DNA of 64,000 nucleotides from Ciceribacter sichuanensis (GCF_024055605.1 NZ_JAMXLX010000004.1:124001-188000), one strand, 5' to 3'. Counted from the stretch's first letter, positions 35,200 to 44,154 are shown. The notes: generated by a model from the letters alone, not told the origin. Translations and numbers: made by a program.

Positions 35200-36639
35200 T
35201 CAGCCCGCGACGCCGCGTCTTGCCTGCCTGTCGGCCACCTGCCTTTCAAGAGCCTCGGCCAACTCCCCCGCAACGGCTGCCGCATGTTCGGCCACCTGCG
35301 GCAGGCCCATCAGCTCGCCGAATGTGCCGCGCGCCAGAGGACCGGCGATGAAGAGGTCGGGCGCAGCCTCGCCGTTCGCCCTCAGTGCCCGGGATTGGCA
35401 GTCGCAGGAAAGCCCGAGCCCCGTCGCGCAGAGCGACAGGTAGCCCTGTTCCTCCAGTTGGGAAAAGAAAGGCTGCGAATGAAGTATGCCGTCATGGGCT
35501 GGCCCGGTGGTCACCACCACGGCATCGGCCTCGATCTCACGCTCGATACCGCCATCTCGCAACCTGATGCCGACACGGATGTCATCACCGGAGCGTGTCG
35601 CATAAGCGAGCGACGCCGCCAGGATTTCGAGGCGTCCGGCGGCGATGGCATCGTCCAGCACCTTTTCCACCTGCGGCGCGATGCGGAAGCGATGGACGTC
35701 CCAATAGACGCGGGCATGGCGGGTAAGCCTCTGCCGTTCGATGAGGGGCAGGGCTTTCCAGATTTCCTGTCCCTGACCGCGCACCGCATCGAGCACGGGA
35801 TGCCAGGTGAAGCCGAGTGCTTCGGCCTCGCGCAGTGTCCGGCGGATGCGCGCCAGAAGATGCGACGCCGTGCGGGACGGTTCGGACACGAAATCCCCGA
35901 AGGCTTCCTGGGTGACGGCCGGATGACCGCGCGAACGCAGGCCGCGGCGCGATATCGAGACGATCCGGCCTTTATGTCCCCGACCGGCCAGCGCTGCCAC
36001 CACATCGGCCGATGTCAGGCCGTTGCCGACAATCAGCACCCGGTCGTCAGGCCTGATACCATCGACGGCACCCGCTACGGTCGCGTCGGCAATGAAACGC
36101 GGATGACCGGAAAGGGCGGAGAGAACGCGCGGTGCCGCGGGTGCCGGGTGGCTGACGGCGAGCACCACATGATCGGCCTCCAGATCGGCGCCGTCCGCGC
36201 CACTCACCCGCCATTTGCCATTCGACCGGCGAAGACCGCTGACTTCGGTCCGGCGATGTTCGATCCGGCCGGTGGAAAGATGCGGCGCTGCCTGCGCGTA
36301 AGCATAGTCGCCGAAGACGTGCCGGCGCGGAAAGGGCAGTCCGTCGGCGGAAAATGCATCCGGATCGTCCTTCAGCGCGTCGTTCTCCTCCACCCAGCGG
36401 ATGAAGCTTTCCGGATCGTCGGGATAGAGGCTCATGCGTCCGGCGGGCACGTTGATGCGGTTCGCCGCCTCGTCGGTGTCGTAGGCAAGCCCGGCGCCCA
36501 GCTTTTCGCGTGGTTCGAACACCACGATGCGCGCCGCAACGCCGGCTTGACCGTGTTCGGCCAGATGCACGGCGACCGCCGCGCCGGTAAAGCCCCCGCC
36601 GATGATCGCAACGACGGGTAGGGGAGCATAGGATGACAT
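35200..36639 (-). CDS. FAD/NAD(P)-binding flavoprotein of unknown substrate
   Basis: The 479-residue product has an N-terminal Rossmann dinucleotide motif (VVAIIGGGFTGAAVAVHLA) and a second nucleotide-binding segment (RVLIVGNGLTSADVVAAL). A C-terminal part contains TTGPAHDGI and PDLFIAGPLARG. This order fits FAD-NAD(P)-binding proteins of the PF13454 kind, related to flavin monooxygenases. The ATG at 36637-36639 has GGAG eight bases upstream; an upstream ATG (36684) lacks support. It diverges from tauABC, which suggests a link to sulfonate use. The reaction is unknown. Confidence 0.78.
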   Translation of the reverse strand: MSSYAPLPVVAIIGGGFTGAAVAVHLAEHGQAGVAARIVVFEPREKLGAGLAYDTDEAANRINVPAGRMSLYPDDPESFIRWVEENDALKDDPDAFSADGLPFPRRHVFGDYAYAQAAPHLSTGRIEHRRTEVSGLRRSNGKWRVSGADGADLEADHVVLAVSHPAPAAPRVLSALSGHPRFIADATVAGAVDGIRPDDRVLIVGNGLTSADVVAALAGRGHKGRIVSISRRGLRSRGHPAVTQEAFGDFVSEPSRTASHLLARIRRTLREAEALGFTWHPVLDAVRGQGQEIWKALPLIERQRLTRHARVYWDVHRFRIAPQVEKVLDDAIAAGRLEILAASLAYATRSGDDIRVGIRLRDGGIEREIEADAVVVTTGPAHDGILHSQPFFSQLEEQGYLSLCATGLGLSCDCQSRALRANGEAAPDLFIAGPLARGTFGELMGLPQVAEHAAAVAGELAEALERQVADRQARRGVAG

Positions 36640-36984
36640 GTCGAAATCTCCGCAGCGTGGGACCGCGGCCCCACTTGTCTTCATCTCTCCCGACAGAAAC
36701 TAGCCAACCACCGGCGGCAAACGAACGCATCCAATTCTATAGAATAAATGCGCAATAGATTTTCTTGCTACCGTTACCGATCCTATACGCTTGTGTGCCG
36801 GCTGTCGCACCTGTTCGAAATGGGGATCGAACGCCTCGCAAACCCGGCTTGCCGCGAAAATTCGTGACACTGAACGCCGGAAAATGAGGCGGAATTATCT
36901 CTACTAATTCTATGTATTGAACCATCATTAATGCAATCGAGAGGCCGGGGGCGGTCTCCGACAGCAATCAGGAGAGGAAACGAC
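36640..36984. promoter_or_regulatory. Divergent promoter region between flavoprotein gene and tauA
   Basis: These 345 bases hold no convincing gene. Two AT-rich patches occur: a 12-base palindrome ATTCTATAGAAT at 36734-36745 with ATAGA repeated at 36755-36759, and TCTAT at 36909-36913 about 70 bases upstream of tauA. The TCTAT and ATAGA elements recall the dyads at 23646 and 23837, but the spacing differs, so a common regulator is only suggested. Confidence 0.5.
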
Positions 36985-37995
36985 ATGACCTTCAAACGCA
37001 GAGAACTGGCCGGCCTCGTTGCTGCCGCCACCCTGTTTGCCACCCTCGGTGGCGCCGCCGCTGCGGCGGCCGATGTGACCGTCAACATCGGTTACCAACC
37101 CATCGTCGAGCCGTCCCGTGTACCGCAGGCTGACGGCACCTATGAGAAAGCAACCGGCGCCAAGATCAACTGGCAGAAGTTCGACGGCGGCGCCGACGTG
37201 ATCGCGGCCATCGCATCGGGCTCGCTCGACATCGGCTATGTCGGCTCCTCGCCGCTGGCCGCCGCCGCAAGCCGCCAGCTGCCGATCGAGACGATCGCGC
37301 TCGTCGGCCTGATCAGCGAAGCCGAAGCGCTTGCCGTTCGCAACATTTCCAAGCCGGAAGAACTCGCCGGCAAGAAGATCGCGACGCCATTCGTTTCGAC
37401 CGCGCATTACAGCCTGCTCACGGCGCTGAAGCACTGGAACATCGATCCGAAGTCGGTCGAGATCCTCAACCTGCGTCCCCCGGAAATCGCCGCCGCCTGG
37501 GCTCGCGGCGATATCGATGGCGCCTATGTCTGGGATCCGGTCCTTGCGGAGATCAAGAAGTCCGGCACTGTGCTCGCCACCTCGGCCGACGTCGCCGATT
37601 GGGGCGGCCCGACCTTCGACGCATGGATCGTCAGCAAGAAGTTCGCCGATGCCAATCCGGATATCGTCGCGACCTTCGTCCGGGTGACGGGCAATGCGAC
37701 CGCCGCCTATCGCGCCAACCCGGATGCGTGGAGCGCGACCTCGCCCGAGGCCGAAAAGATTGCCCGTCTGACGGGCGCCAGGCAGGAAGAGGTTCCAGCC
37801 CTTCTCAAGGGCTATATCTTCCCGACGCTCGAAGAGCAGGCCAAGGCCGATCTCCTAGGCGGCGGTACGGTCAAGGCGGTCGCCGCGACCTCCGCCTTCC
37901 TCAAGGAGCAAGGCAAGATCCCCACGACGCTCGATGACTACTCCGCCTACGTCTCGCCGCGCTGGGTGATCGAAGCCTCGAAGCTGTCCTTCTGA
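36985..37995 (+). CDS. tauA: Taurine ABC transporter substrate-binding protein
   Basis: The 336-residue product has a Sec signal peptide (positive KRRE start, hydrophobic stretch, cleavage near AAAAADV). The mature domain is TauA-like: VNIGYQPIVEPSRVPQADG, SGSLDIGYVGSSPLAAAASR and PPEIAAAWARGDIDGAYVWD. AGGAGAGGAAACGAC precedes the ATG. It is the first gene of tauABC and is separated from tauB by a strong hairpin. No tauD dioxygenase follows, unlike in enteric bacteria. Confidence 0.9.
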   Translation: MTFKRRELAGLVAAATLFATLGGAAAAAADVTVNIGYQPIVEPSRVPQADGTYEKATGAKINWQKFDGGADVIAAIASGSLDIGYVGSSPLAAAASRQLPIETIALVGLISEAEALAVRNISKPEELAGKKIATPFVSTAHYSLLTALKHWNIDPKSVEILNLRPPEIAAAWARGDIDGAYVWDPVLAEIKKSGTVLATSADVADWGGPTFDAWIVSKKFADANPDIVATFVRVTGNATAAYRANPDAWSATSPEAEKIARLTGARQEEVPALLKGYIFPTLEEQAKADLLGGGTVKAVAATSAFLKEQGKIPTTLDDYSAYVSPRWVIEASKLSF

Positions 37996-38014
37996 TCCCT
38001 CCTATGATCCTTGC

Positions 38015-38043
38015 GAGCGGCCCGGCAAACGGCCGGGCCGCTC
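38015..38043 (+). terminator. Intercistronic hairpin between tauA and tauB
   Basis: GAGCGGCCCGGC at 38015-38026 and GCCGGGCCGCTC at 38032-38043 form a perfect 12-base GC-rich stem with a 5-base loop and no T-run. It lies 20 bases after the tauA stop. It probably protects the tauA message from 3' decay or gives partial termination, so that binding protein exceeds the membrane subunits. Confidence 0.75.
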
Positions 38044-38072
38044 CGCCCCCCGCATTCACCGGAGCCCTGACC

Positions 38073-38885
38073 ATGAGCACCTTGTCCTTTCGCGACGTCT
38101 CGTTGCGCTATCCGCCGAGAAGCGGTGATGCAGATGTAGGACGCAGGTCACCTGTGCTGGAGCGCATCAACCTGACGCTGAAGGCCGGCGAGTTCATCGT
38201 CGTGATCGGTCGTTCCGGTTCCGGCAAGACCAGCCTGCTCAACCTTGCCGCCGGTTTTCTGACGCCGTCCGAAGGCAGTATCGAGGTGGATGGCAAGCCG
38301 ATCACCGGGCCGGGTGCGGATCGCGCCGTGGTCTTCCAGGACGATGCGCTTTATCCATGGCTCGATGCCCGCGAAAACGTGGCGTTCCCGCTCAGGCTGC
38401 GCGGTATCGACCAGAAGCAGCGACGCGCCCGCGCCGATGAACTGCTGGATCTGGTCGGCCTTTCCGGTGCCGGAAACCGCCGTATCAGGGAGCTTTCGGG
38501 CGGCATGCGCCAGCGGGTTGGCATTGCCCGGGCGCTGGCCTCCGATCCCCGTTTCCTGCTGCTCGACGAACCGCTCGGCGCGCTGGATGCGCTGACCCGC
38601 AGCAAGATGCAGGGCTTCCTGCTGGATGTCTGGGCAAAAAGCCGGTCCGGCGCGCTGCTGATCACCCATTCCATCGAAGAGGCGCTTCTGCTCGCCACCC
38701 GCGTCGTGGTGCTGTCGCCCAATCCCGGCAGGCTCGCCGCCGATATCGAGACCGGCTTTGCCACCGATCTCCTTGCCGGAGCATCGATTGGCCAGATCAA
38801 GGCCTCGCCGCTCTACAAGCGCATGCATGACGGGCTGACCGGACTGATCCATTCCACCGCGGACGAAAACGAGGAGGCCGCATGA
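38073..38885 (+). CDS. tauB: Taurine ABC transporter ATP-binding protein
   Basis: The 270-residue ATPase has Walker A GRSGSGKTS, signature LSGGMRQRVGIARAL, Walker B LLLDEPLGALD and the H-loop ITHSIEEALL, as in TauB/SsuB. The ATG at 38073 follows GGAG with seven to eight bases spacing; the open frame runs upstream to 38004 without support. The stop overlaps the tauC start (ATGA, 38882-38885). Confidence 0.9.
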   Translation: MSTLSFRDVSLRYPPRSGDADVGRRSPVLERINLTLKAGEFIVVIGRSGSGKTSLLNLAAGFLTPSEGSIEVDGKPITGPGADRAVVFQDDALYPWLDARENVAFPLRLRGIDQKQRRARADELLDLVGLSGAGNRRIRELSGGMRQRVGIARALASDPRFLLLDEPLGALDALTRSKMQGFLLDVWAKSRSGALLITHSIEEALLLATRVVVLSPNPGRLAADIETGFATDLLAGASIGQIKASPLYKRMHDGLTGLIHSTADENEEAA

Positions 38886-39721
38886 CGATCCTGAGCGAAA
38901 TCCGGGCCGAATATGCCGAAGTAGGGACCCCCGCCCGCCCGCCGCGGCGAAAACCGGTCGTGCCGCTTTATGTCTATTCCGGCCTCACGGTACTTGCCAT
39001 CATCGCCATCTGGTGGGTGGCGGCCGCACTGGAGCTTGTGTCGCCGGTCTTCCTGCCGTCGCCCGCGGTCGTTGCCGTCTCGGCCTGGAACCTCGTCACC
39101 GTTGGCTTTGTCGACAGCACCCTGCTGGAACATGTGACCGCAAGCCTCGGCCGCATTCTGGGTGCTCTCCTGGTCTCGATCCTGATCGGCGTGCCCGCCG
39201 GCATTGCCATCGGCACCAGCCGCATCGGCCGAGGCATTCTCGATCCGATCGTCGAATTCCTGCGACCGCTGCCGCCGCTCGCCTATCTGCCGCTGATCAT
39301 CATCTGGGTCGGCATCGGCGAGGCCTCCAAGATCACCGTCATCGCGCTCTCCATGCTGCCGGCGATCATCCTGTCCACCGCGGCAGGGGTGAAGTCGGCC
39401 TCGTCGGATCATGTGAATGCCGCCCGCTCCTTCGGCGCGACCCGAGGCCAGCTTCTTCGCCATGTCATCCTGCCATCGGCACTGCCGTCGATCCTCACCG
39501 GTATCCGCATCGCGCTCGGCACCGGCTGGTCGACGCTGGTCGCGGCCGAACTCGTGGCGGCCACCCGCGGCCTAGGCTTCATGATCCAGTCGGCGGCGCA
39601 GTTTCTGGTCACCGACGTGGTGATCGCCGGTATCGGCGTCATCGCCCTGATCGCGATCCTGCTGGAACTCGTCGCCCGCGCGCTGGAGCGATGGCTCGTT
39701 CCCTGGGCGGGAGAAAAATAG
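38882..39721 (+). CDS. tauC: Taurine ABC transporter permease
   Basis: The 279-residue permease has a short cytoplasmic N-terminus, about six helices, and the BPD coupling segment DHVNAARSFGATRGQLLRHV. RPLPPLAYLPLIIIWVGIGE is typical of TauC/SsuC. The start overlaps tauB. It ends the operon. The next gene (YigZ) begins 60 bases later and is unrelated in function. Confidence 0.9.
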   Translation: MTILSEIRAEYAEVGTPARPPRRKPVVPLYVYSGLTVLAIIAIWWVAAALELVSPVFLPSPAVVAVSAWNLVTVGFVDSTLLEHVTASLGRILGALLVSILIGVPAGIAIGTSRIGRGILDPIVEFLRPLPPLAYLPLIIIWVGIGEASKITVIALSMLPAIILSTAAGVKSASSDHVNAARSFGATRGQLLRHVILPSALPSILTGIRIALGTGWSTLVAAELVAATRGLGFMIQSAAQFLVTDVVIAGIGVIALIAILLELVARALERWLVPWAGEK

Positions 39722-39781
39722 GCATTTTCCCGCACTGGCCGTATGATCTTCCCGGCGTTATGAGGGTGGCCGGAGAAAGAA

Positions 39782-40369
39782 ATGTTTACCCTCAAGCAGC
39801 GCGAAACCTTCACGCAGGATATCAAGAAGAGCCGTTTCATCGCCCATGCCGCGCCGGTCGCGAGCGAGGACGAGGCGAAGGCCTTCATCGCTGAAGTGTC
39901 GGATCCCTCCGCCAACCACAATTGCTGGGCATGGCGTATCGGCCAGGCCTATCGCTTCAGCGACGATGGCGAGCCGAGCGGCACGGCTGGAAAGCCGATG
40001 CTTCAGGCCATCGACGGTCAGGCGCTGGATGGCGCGGTCGCGGTGGTGACGCGCTTTTTCGGCGGCATCCTGCTCGGCAGCGGCGGTCTCGTCCGCGCTT
40101 ATGGCGGCACTGCGGCCACCTGTCTCAGGGCGGCGGAAAAGGTCGAAATCGTTCCACGCACTTTGGTCCGCTTTGGTTGCGGCTTTTCCGATCTCGCGCT
40201 CGTCAGGTCACGCCTGCTCGGCGTTCCCGACTTGAGGGTGGAAAAGGAGGAGTTCGGTGCGGAGGGCGCATGGCTCGATGTCGCCGTTCCGGTTGCGGAA
40301 GCCGAAACCGTCATCCGCATGGTCACGGACCTGACGAGCGGCCGAGCGCAGATCGATACCGGCGACTGA
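39782..40369 (+). CDS. YigZ/IMPACT family protein
   Basis: The 195-residue product has the N-terminal UPF0029/IMPACT domain with KKSRFIAHAAPV, NHNCWAWRIG and the hallmark DDGEPSGTAGKP, then a C-terminal DUF1949-like part. The bacterial family role is unclear; the eukaryotic IMPACT protein regulates GCN2. It lies between tauC and a minus-strand TPR lipoprotein gene and shows no operon partner. Confidence 0.88.
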   Translation: MFTLKQRETFTQDIKKSRFIAHAAPVASEDEAKAFIAEVSDPSANHNCWAWRIGQAYRFSDDGEPSGTAGKPMLQAIDGQALDGAVAVVTRFFGGILLGSGGLVRAYGGTAATCLRAAEKVEIVPRTLVRFGCGFSDLALVRSRLLGVPDLRVEKEEFGAEGAWLDVAVPVAEAETVIRMVTDLTSGRAQIDTGD

Positions 40370-40400
40370 TCGAAACGCGGCGCTCGCCGGTATCAGGACC

Positions 40401-41258
40401 TTAGTTGGTGCCGTTATCCGGGCTTGCCTTGTCCTTGGAGGCAAGCTGCTTCCAGGAATTCTGCTGGGACATCATCGAGCGCAGATAGGCGACGTTGGCA
40501 TCGGCCTGCTGCGGGTTGAGCTCCTGCCGGGCAACCTGTTCCGCTTCCTGGAAACGGCCCTGCAGGCCGATCACCAGCGCGAGGTTCTGTCGCACGCGAC
40601 TGTCTGCGCCCGGCTGCTGCGAGGCGGATTTCAGGTAGGTCTCGGCGGTGCGGAGATCGCCGCCCAGCACGTAGGACATGCCGAGATTGGAGAGAATGGT
40701 CGGTTCGTTCGGCTTGATGTCCAGCGCCATGCGGTAGCGCGAGCGCGCCTCGTTCGAACGGCCGAGCTGATCGAGAACGGCACCTTCGGCAGAATAGAGC
40801 CGCCAGTCGGGACGGTCGGGCGTCTGTGCGCGGCCGATCGTGTCGAGCGCCTTTTCAAGCTGGCCTGCAGCGGCCTGCGCCTTGCCCAGCGCTGCCAGCA
40901 CTTCGCGATCGGACGGATTGGCGATCGCCACCTGCTGCATCACGGCCAGCGCCTGCGCGTTGCGGCCGGTCATCATCAGCACGTTGGCATAGGTCATGCC
41001 GACATTGCGGTCCTTCGGATTGCGCTCGTAGGACTTCCCGATGCTATCGGCGGCGCTGGCGAGTTCCGGCGCGGTCATGCTCTCGACCGGCTTGGAAAGC
41101 CGCGGGATCGAACCGGTGGTTACCGAGCGGTCGGGACGGGAAGTGGAAGAGCAGCCGGCCAGCACGCTTGCCGCCATCAGCAGGCAGATGCCGCCGAAAA
41201 CTCTCATCCGGTGGCCCGCGTCCAACCGATGATGCGAAGAGGTGTGCCGAATAACCAT
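40401..41258 (-). CDS. TPR-repeat lipoprotein (TadD-like)
   Basis: The 285-residue product has a lipoprotein signal with lipobox LAGC (lipidated cysteine about residue 36). Four to six tetratricopeptide repeats cover about residues 75-260, including NPSDREVLAALGKAQAAAGQ and PNEPTILSNLGMSYVLGG. It resembles TadD of Tad pilus systems, though no tad genes are nearby. The ATG at 41256-41258 has AGGAA six bases upstream; a second ATG at 41207 would begin just before the signal helix. A very long open frame continuing to 43322 on this strand is antisense shadow of pepA. Confidence 0.8.
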   Translation of the reverse strand: MVIRHTSSHHRLDAGHRMRVFGGICLLMAASVLAGCSSTSRPDRSVTTGSIPRLSKPVESMTAPELASAADSIGKSYERNPKDRNVGMTYANVLMMTGRNAQALAVMQQVAIANPSDREVLAALGKAQAAAGQLEKALDTIGRAQTPDRPDWRLYSAEGAVLDQLGRSNEARSRYRMALDIKPNEPTILSNLGMSYVLGGDLRTAETYLKSASQQPGADSRVRQNLALVIGLQGRFQEAEQVARQELNPQQADANVAYLRSMMSQQNSWKQLASKDKASPDNGTN

Positions 41259-41441
41259 GTTCCTGTTCCTGCTGCAGTGACGTTTGCGCGCCCTGCCATG
41301 GTGAAAAGCGGCGCAACCTCCACTCCAGCAATAATCTGTTAACCCTAACGGAGTGTTAATCGGGTCCACGGTCGCGGTGATTCCGTCCGCACCGATGCCG
41401 CCCGACCCGTTCCCGCCCGCACCTTCTCTGAAAGACAGCCA

Positions 41442-42833
41442 ATGGCACCCTATCAGTATATCGAGAGACACAATCCCTTCAGCTCCAGGGGGGGGCATAC
41501 GCTGCCTGTCTTTGCGGTGACACCGGCGCATGTGGAGACCGGCACGATCGATCCGATCGCGCTCGACTGGGCTCGCAAGGCCGGCTTCAAGGCGGAGGCC
41601 GGCTCGGTGCTGCTCATCCCGACCGAGGACGGTCATCTTGGCGGTGCTCTCTTCGGCCTTGGCTCGAACCCCTCGGAAAACCCGTTCCTCACCGGCAAGC
41701 TCGCCCGCAGCCTGCCGGCTGGCGACTGGCACATCGAGACGGCGCCGTTGACCGCAAACCGTCTGTTGCTCGGCTACGGTCTCGGCTCCTACAGCTTCGA
41801 CCGCTACCGTTCCGAGCGTCCGGCCGAGCCCAAGCTGCTGATCCCGCAGGATGCCGATGCCGCCGACATCAAGCGCCAGCTTGCCGGCGTCTTCCTTGCC
41901 CGCGACCTGATCAACACCCCGACCAACGACATGGGTCCCGCCGATCTCGAAAACGCCTTCCGGGCGCTGGCGGAACACTACAAGGCCGAATTCACCTCCA
42001 TCGTCGGCGATGAATTGCTGGAGAAGAACTTCCCGCTGGTCCATACCGTCGGCCGCGCCAGCACCGTCGCGCCCCGCCTTCTGGAAATGCGCTGGGGCAA
42101 GAAGGGGCATCCGCGCGTTACCCTCGTCGGCAAGGGCGTCTGTTTCGATACCGGCGGCCTCGACATCAAGCCTGCCTCGTCGATGCTCTTGATGAAGAAG
42201 GACATGGGCGGCGCCGCCAATGTTCTCGGTCTGGCGCTGATGATCATGGACGCCAAGCTCAAGATCGACCTGCGCGTCATCATCCCCGCCGTCGAGAATT
42301 CCATAGCCGGCAATGCGTTTCGCCCGGGCGATGTCTACAAGAGCCGCAAGGGCCTGACGGTCCAGATCGACAATACCGATGCCGAGGGACGTTTGATCCT
42401 GGCCGATGCGCTTGCCTATGCCGACGAGGATGCACCGGACCTGCTGATCGACATGGCGACGCTGACCGGTGCCGCCCGCGTAGCGCTCGGCCCCGATCTC
42501 CCGCCCTTCTTCACCGATGACGAGGATCTCGCCCACGACATCGTCGATGCAAGCCTCGAGACCGACGACCCGCTGTGGCGCATGCCGCTCTACAAGGGCT
42601 ACGAGAAAAACCTGCGCACTCCGATAGCCGACCTCACCAATGCACCGGCCGGCGGAATGGCCGGTGCGATCACCGCCGCGCTCTTCCTGAAGCGGTTCGT
42701 CGGCAAGTCGAAGAGCTGGGTGCATTTCGATATCTTCGGCTGGGCCCAGTCCGAACGGCCGCATTCGCCGATGGGTGGCGAAGCGCAAGGTATCCGCGCG
42801 CTCTACCGCTTCCTGCGCACCGGTCTGAAGTAA
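41442..42833 (+). CDS. Leucyl aminopeptidase family protein (M17)
   Basis: The 463-residue product is a cytoplasmic M17 metallopeptidase that removes N-terminal residues from peptides. The zinc-binding C-terminal domain contains GKGVCFDTGGLDIKPA, KKDMGGAANVLG, the hallmark NTDAEGR, and DMATLTGAARVALG. It is slightly shorter than PepA (about 500 residues) and belongs to the alphaproteobacterial branch. It diverges from the TPR lipoprotein gene across a 183-base promoter region. A perfect hairpin follows the stop. Confidence 0.93.
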   Translation: MAPYQYIERHNPFSSRGGHTLPVFAVTPAHVETGTIDPIALDWARKAGFKAEAGSVLLIPTEDGHLGGALFGLGSNPSENPFLTGKLARSLPAGDWHIETAPLTANRLLLGYGLGSYSFDRYRSERPAEPKLLIPQDADAADIKRQLAGVFLARDLINTPTNDMGPADLENAFRALAEHYKAEFTSIVGDELLEKNFPLVHTVGRASTVAPRLLEMRWGKKGHPRVTLVGKGVCFDTGGLDIKPASSMLLMKKDMGGAANVLGLALMIMDAKLKIDLRVIIPAVENSIAGNAFRPGDVYKSRKGLTVQIDNTDAEGRLILADALAYADEDAPDLLIDMATLTGAARVALGPDLPPFFTDDEDLAHDIVDASLETDDPLWRMPLYKGYEKNLRTPIADLTNAPAGGMAGAITAALFLKRFVGKSKSWVHFDIFGWAQSERPHSPMGGEAQGIRALYRFLRTGLK

Positions 42834-42839
42834 TGACGT

Positions 42840-42870
42840 CAAGAGCGGCGGCCTGTGGTCGCCGCTCTTG
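42840..42870 (+). terminator. Hairpin after the aminopeptidase gene
   Basis: CAAGAGCGGCG at 42840-42850 and CGCCGCTCTTG at 42860-42870 form a perfect 11-base stem with a 9-base loop, 7 bases after the stop. The stem ends in TCTTG with no long T-run. Confidence 0.75.
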
Positions 42871-42926
42871 CAATGCCGCGGCGATTGCCGGAAAAGAAAT
42901 CTGCAAACGACGTCTCGGATCCGCCC

Positions 42927-43277
42927 ATGACTGTTGAACTGACCGCCACGGAGGCGCTCGGCCTCTGGCACAAGGTGACGCTGCAGCAAGTGCAGCAGGA
43001 CAAGCGCGACCTGACGTTGCGCCAGATCGCGATCCTTCTCGAGATATATCTCGTGCCGCCGCCGCATACCGTCCGTGGCCTTGCCGCGACCTTGAACGTC
43101 ACCAAGCCGGTCATCACCCGTGCGCTCGACACCATGGGCGAGATGGGGCTGGTGGATCGCGTCCGCGATGAGCGCGACCGCCGCAGCGTCATCGTGAAAC
43201 GCACCGTGGGCGGCGCGCTGTTCCTCGAAAAATTCGGCGACCTGATCATCGAGCAGGGCCGACAGCTGAGCTATTGA
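42927..43277 (+). CDS. MarR-family transcriptional regulator
   Basis: The 116-residue product is a small winged-helix protein: LTLRQIAILLEIYL, then the recognition region HTVRGLAATLNVTKPVITRALDTM and the wing VDRVRDERDRRSVIVKRT. It is shorter than typical MarR proteins (about 140-160). Upstream in-frame starts exist (open from 42855), but they run into the terminator of the preceding gene. No strong Shine-Dalgarno is visible, so the start is uncertain. It lies 7 bases before the NlpC/P60 gene and probably shares its transcript. Confidence 0.78.
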   Translation: MTVELTATEALGLWHKVTLQQVQQDKRDLTLRQIAILLEIYLVPPPHTVRGLAATLNVTKPVITRALDTMGEMGLVDRVRDERDRRSVIVKRTVGGALFLEKFGDLIIEQGRQLSY

Positions 43278-43284
43278 GACATCC

Positions 43285-44154
43285 ATGAGCAACACCGAAA
43301 CGATCCTCGATCGCAGGCTCAACGCCTACCGCGTCGATCTGGCGGATGCCGCGCTCAAAGGACAGGTGGAAGCGGCCCGTTTCGTCGAGGGGTCCCCCGC
43401 AAGACTGGCAGTGCCGGTCGCAGCCCTGCGGCCGAGGCCCGACCTTTCCGTCGGCATCGATACCGAAGTGCTTTTCGGCGAAGAGGTAACGGTGTTCGAT
43501 CGGGCAGGCGGCTTCGCATGGGTGAAGGCCAGGCAGGATGGTTACGTCGGCTACCTGCCGGAAACGGTGCTTTCCGATGCTTCGCCAGCCCCGACCCATC
43601 ATGTCGTCGTGCCGCGCACCTTCATCTATCCGGGGCCGGACCTGCGTTTCCCCGTGTCGTCAACTCTTTCCATGGGCAGCCGCATCACCGTCGTCGGCGA
43701 GGCCGAAACGCGGGGCACGCGCTATCATCTCCTGGTGGACGGCCGCGCCATCGTCGCCGGCCATTGCCTGCCGGTCGGCTCCTGGCCTGATGATGATTAC
43801 GTCGCCATTGCCGCCCGCTTCCTCGAAACGCCCTATCTCTGGGGCGGACGTTCGGGTTTCGGCATCGATTGCTCGGGTCTCGTGCAGCTTTCGCTTCAGA
43901 TGACCGGACGAAGCGCGCCGCGCGATTCCGACATGCAGGCAGCGGGCCTCGGAACGGTCATTTCGCGCGAAGAGCTTCGCCGGGGCGATCTGGTCTTCTG
44001 GAAGGGGCATGCCGGTATCATGGAGGACGAAAGCACGCTCCTTCATGCCAACGGCCACACCATGACCGTGGCGCGCGAGGATTTCGACGTCGCCGTCAAG
44101 CGCATCGGCTGGCTCTACGACATGCCGACCGGTTACCGCCGCCCGATTGCCTGA
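43285..44154 (+). CDS. NlpC/P60 peptidase with SH3-like domains
   Basis: The 289-residue product has two bacterial SH3-like regions (about residues 40-95 and 105-160) and a C-terminal NlpC/P60 cysteine peptidase domain. The catalytic residues are C196 in GIDCSGLVQ, H242 in GHAGIM and probably H258 in ANGH. Such enzymes cut peptidoglycan stem peptides, often after D-Glu. No signal peptide is evident, as in cytoplasmic recycling enzymes of the YkfC type. It follows the MarR-like gene. Confidence 0.9.
   Translation: MSNTETILDRRLNAYRVDLADAALKGQVEAARFVEGSPARLAVPVAALRPRPDLSVGIDTEVLFGEEVTVFDRAGGFAWVKARQDGYVGYLPETVLSDASPAPTHHVVVPRTFIYPGPDLRFPVSSTLSMGSRITVVGEAETRGTRYHLLVDGRAIVAGHCLPVGSWPDDDYVAIAARFLETPYLWGGRSGFGIDCSGLVQLSLQMTGRSAPRDSDMQAAGLGTVISREELRRGDLVFWKGHAGIMEDESTLLHANGHTMTVAREDFDVAVKRIGWLYDMPTGYRRPIA

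Noticed and set aside
41339-41359. CtrA box in the TPR lipoprotein/aminopeptidase divergent promoter
   Set aside because: Two TTAA elements occur, but they are 13 bases apart rather than 7.
40401-43322. A 973-codon open frame on the minus strand
   Set aside because: Only the part up to 41258 encodes a recognisable TPR lipoprotein. The rest is antisense to the leucyl aminopeptidase and MarR genes, with the low-complexity composition of GC-rich shadow frames.
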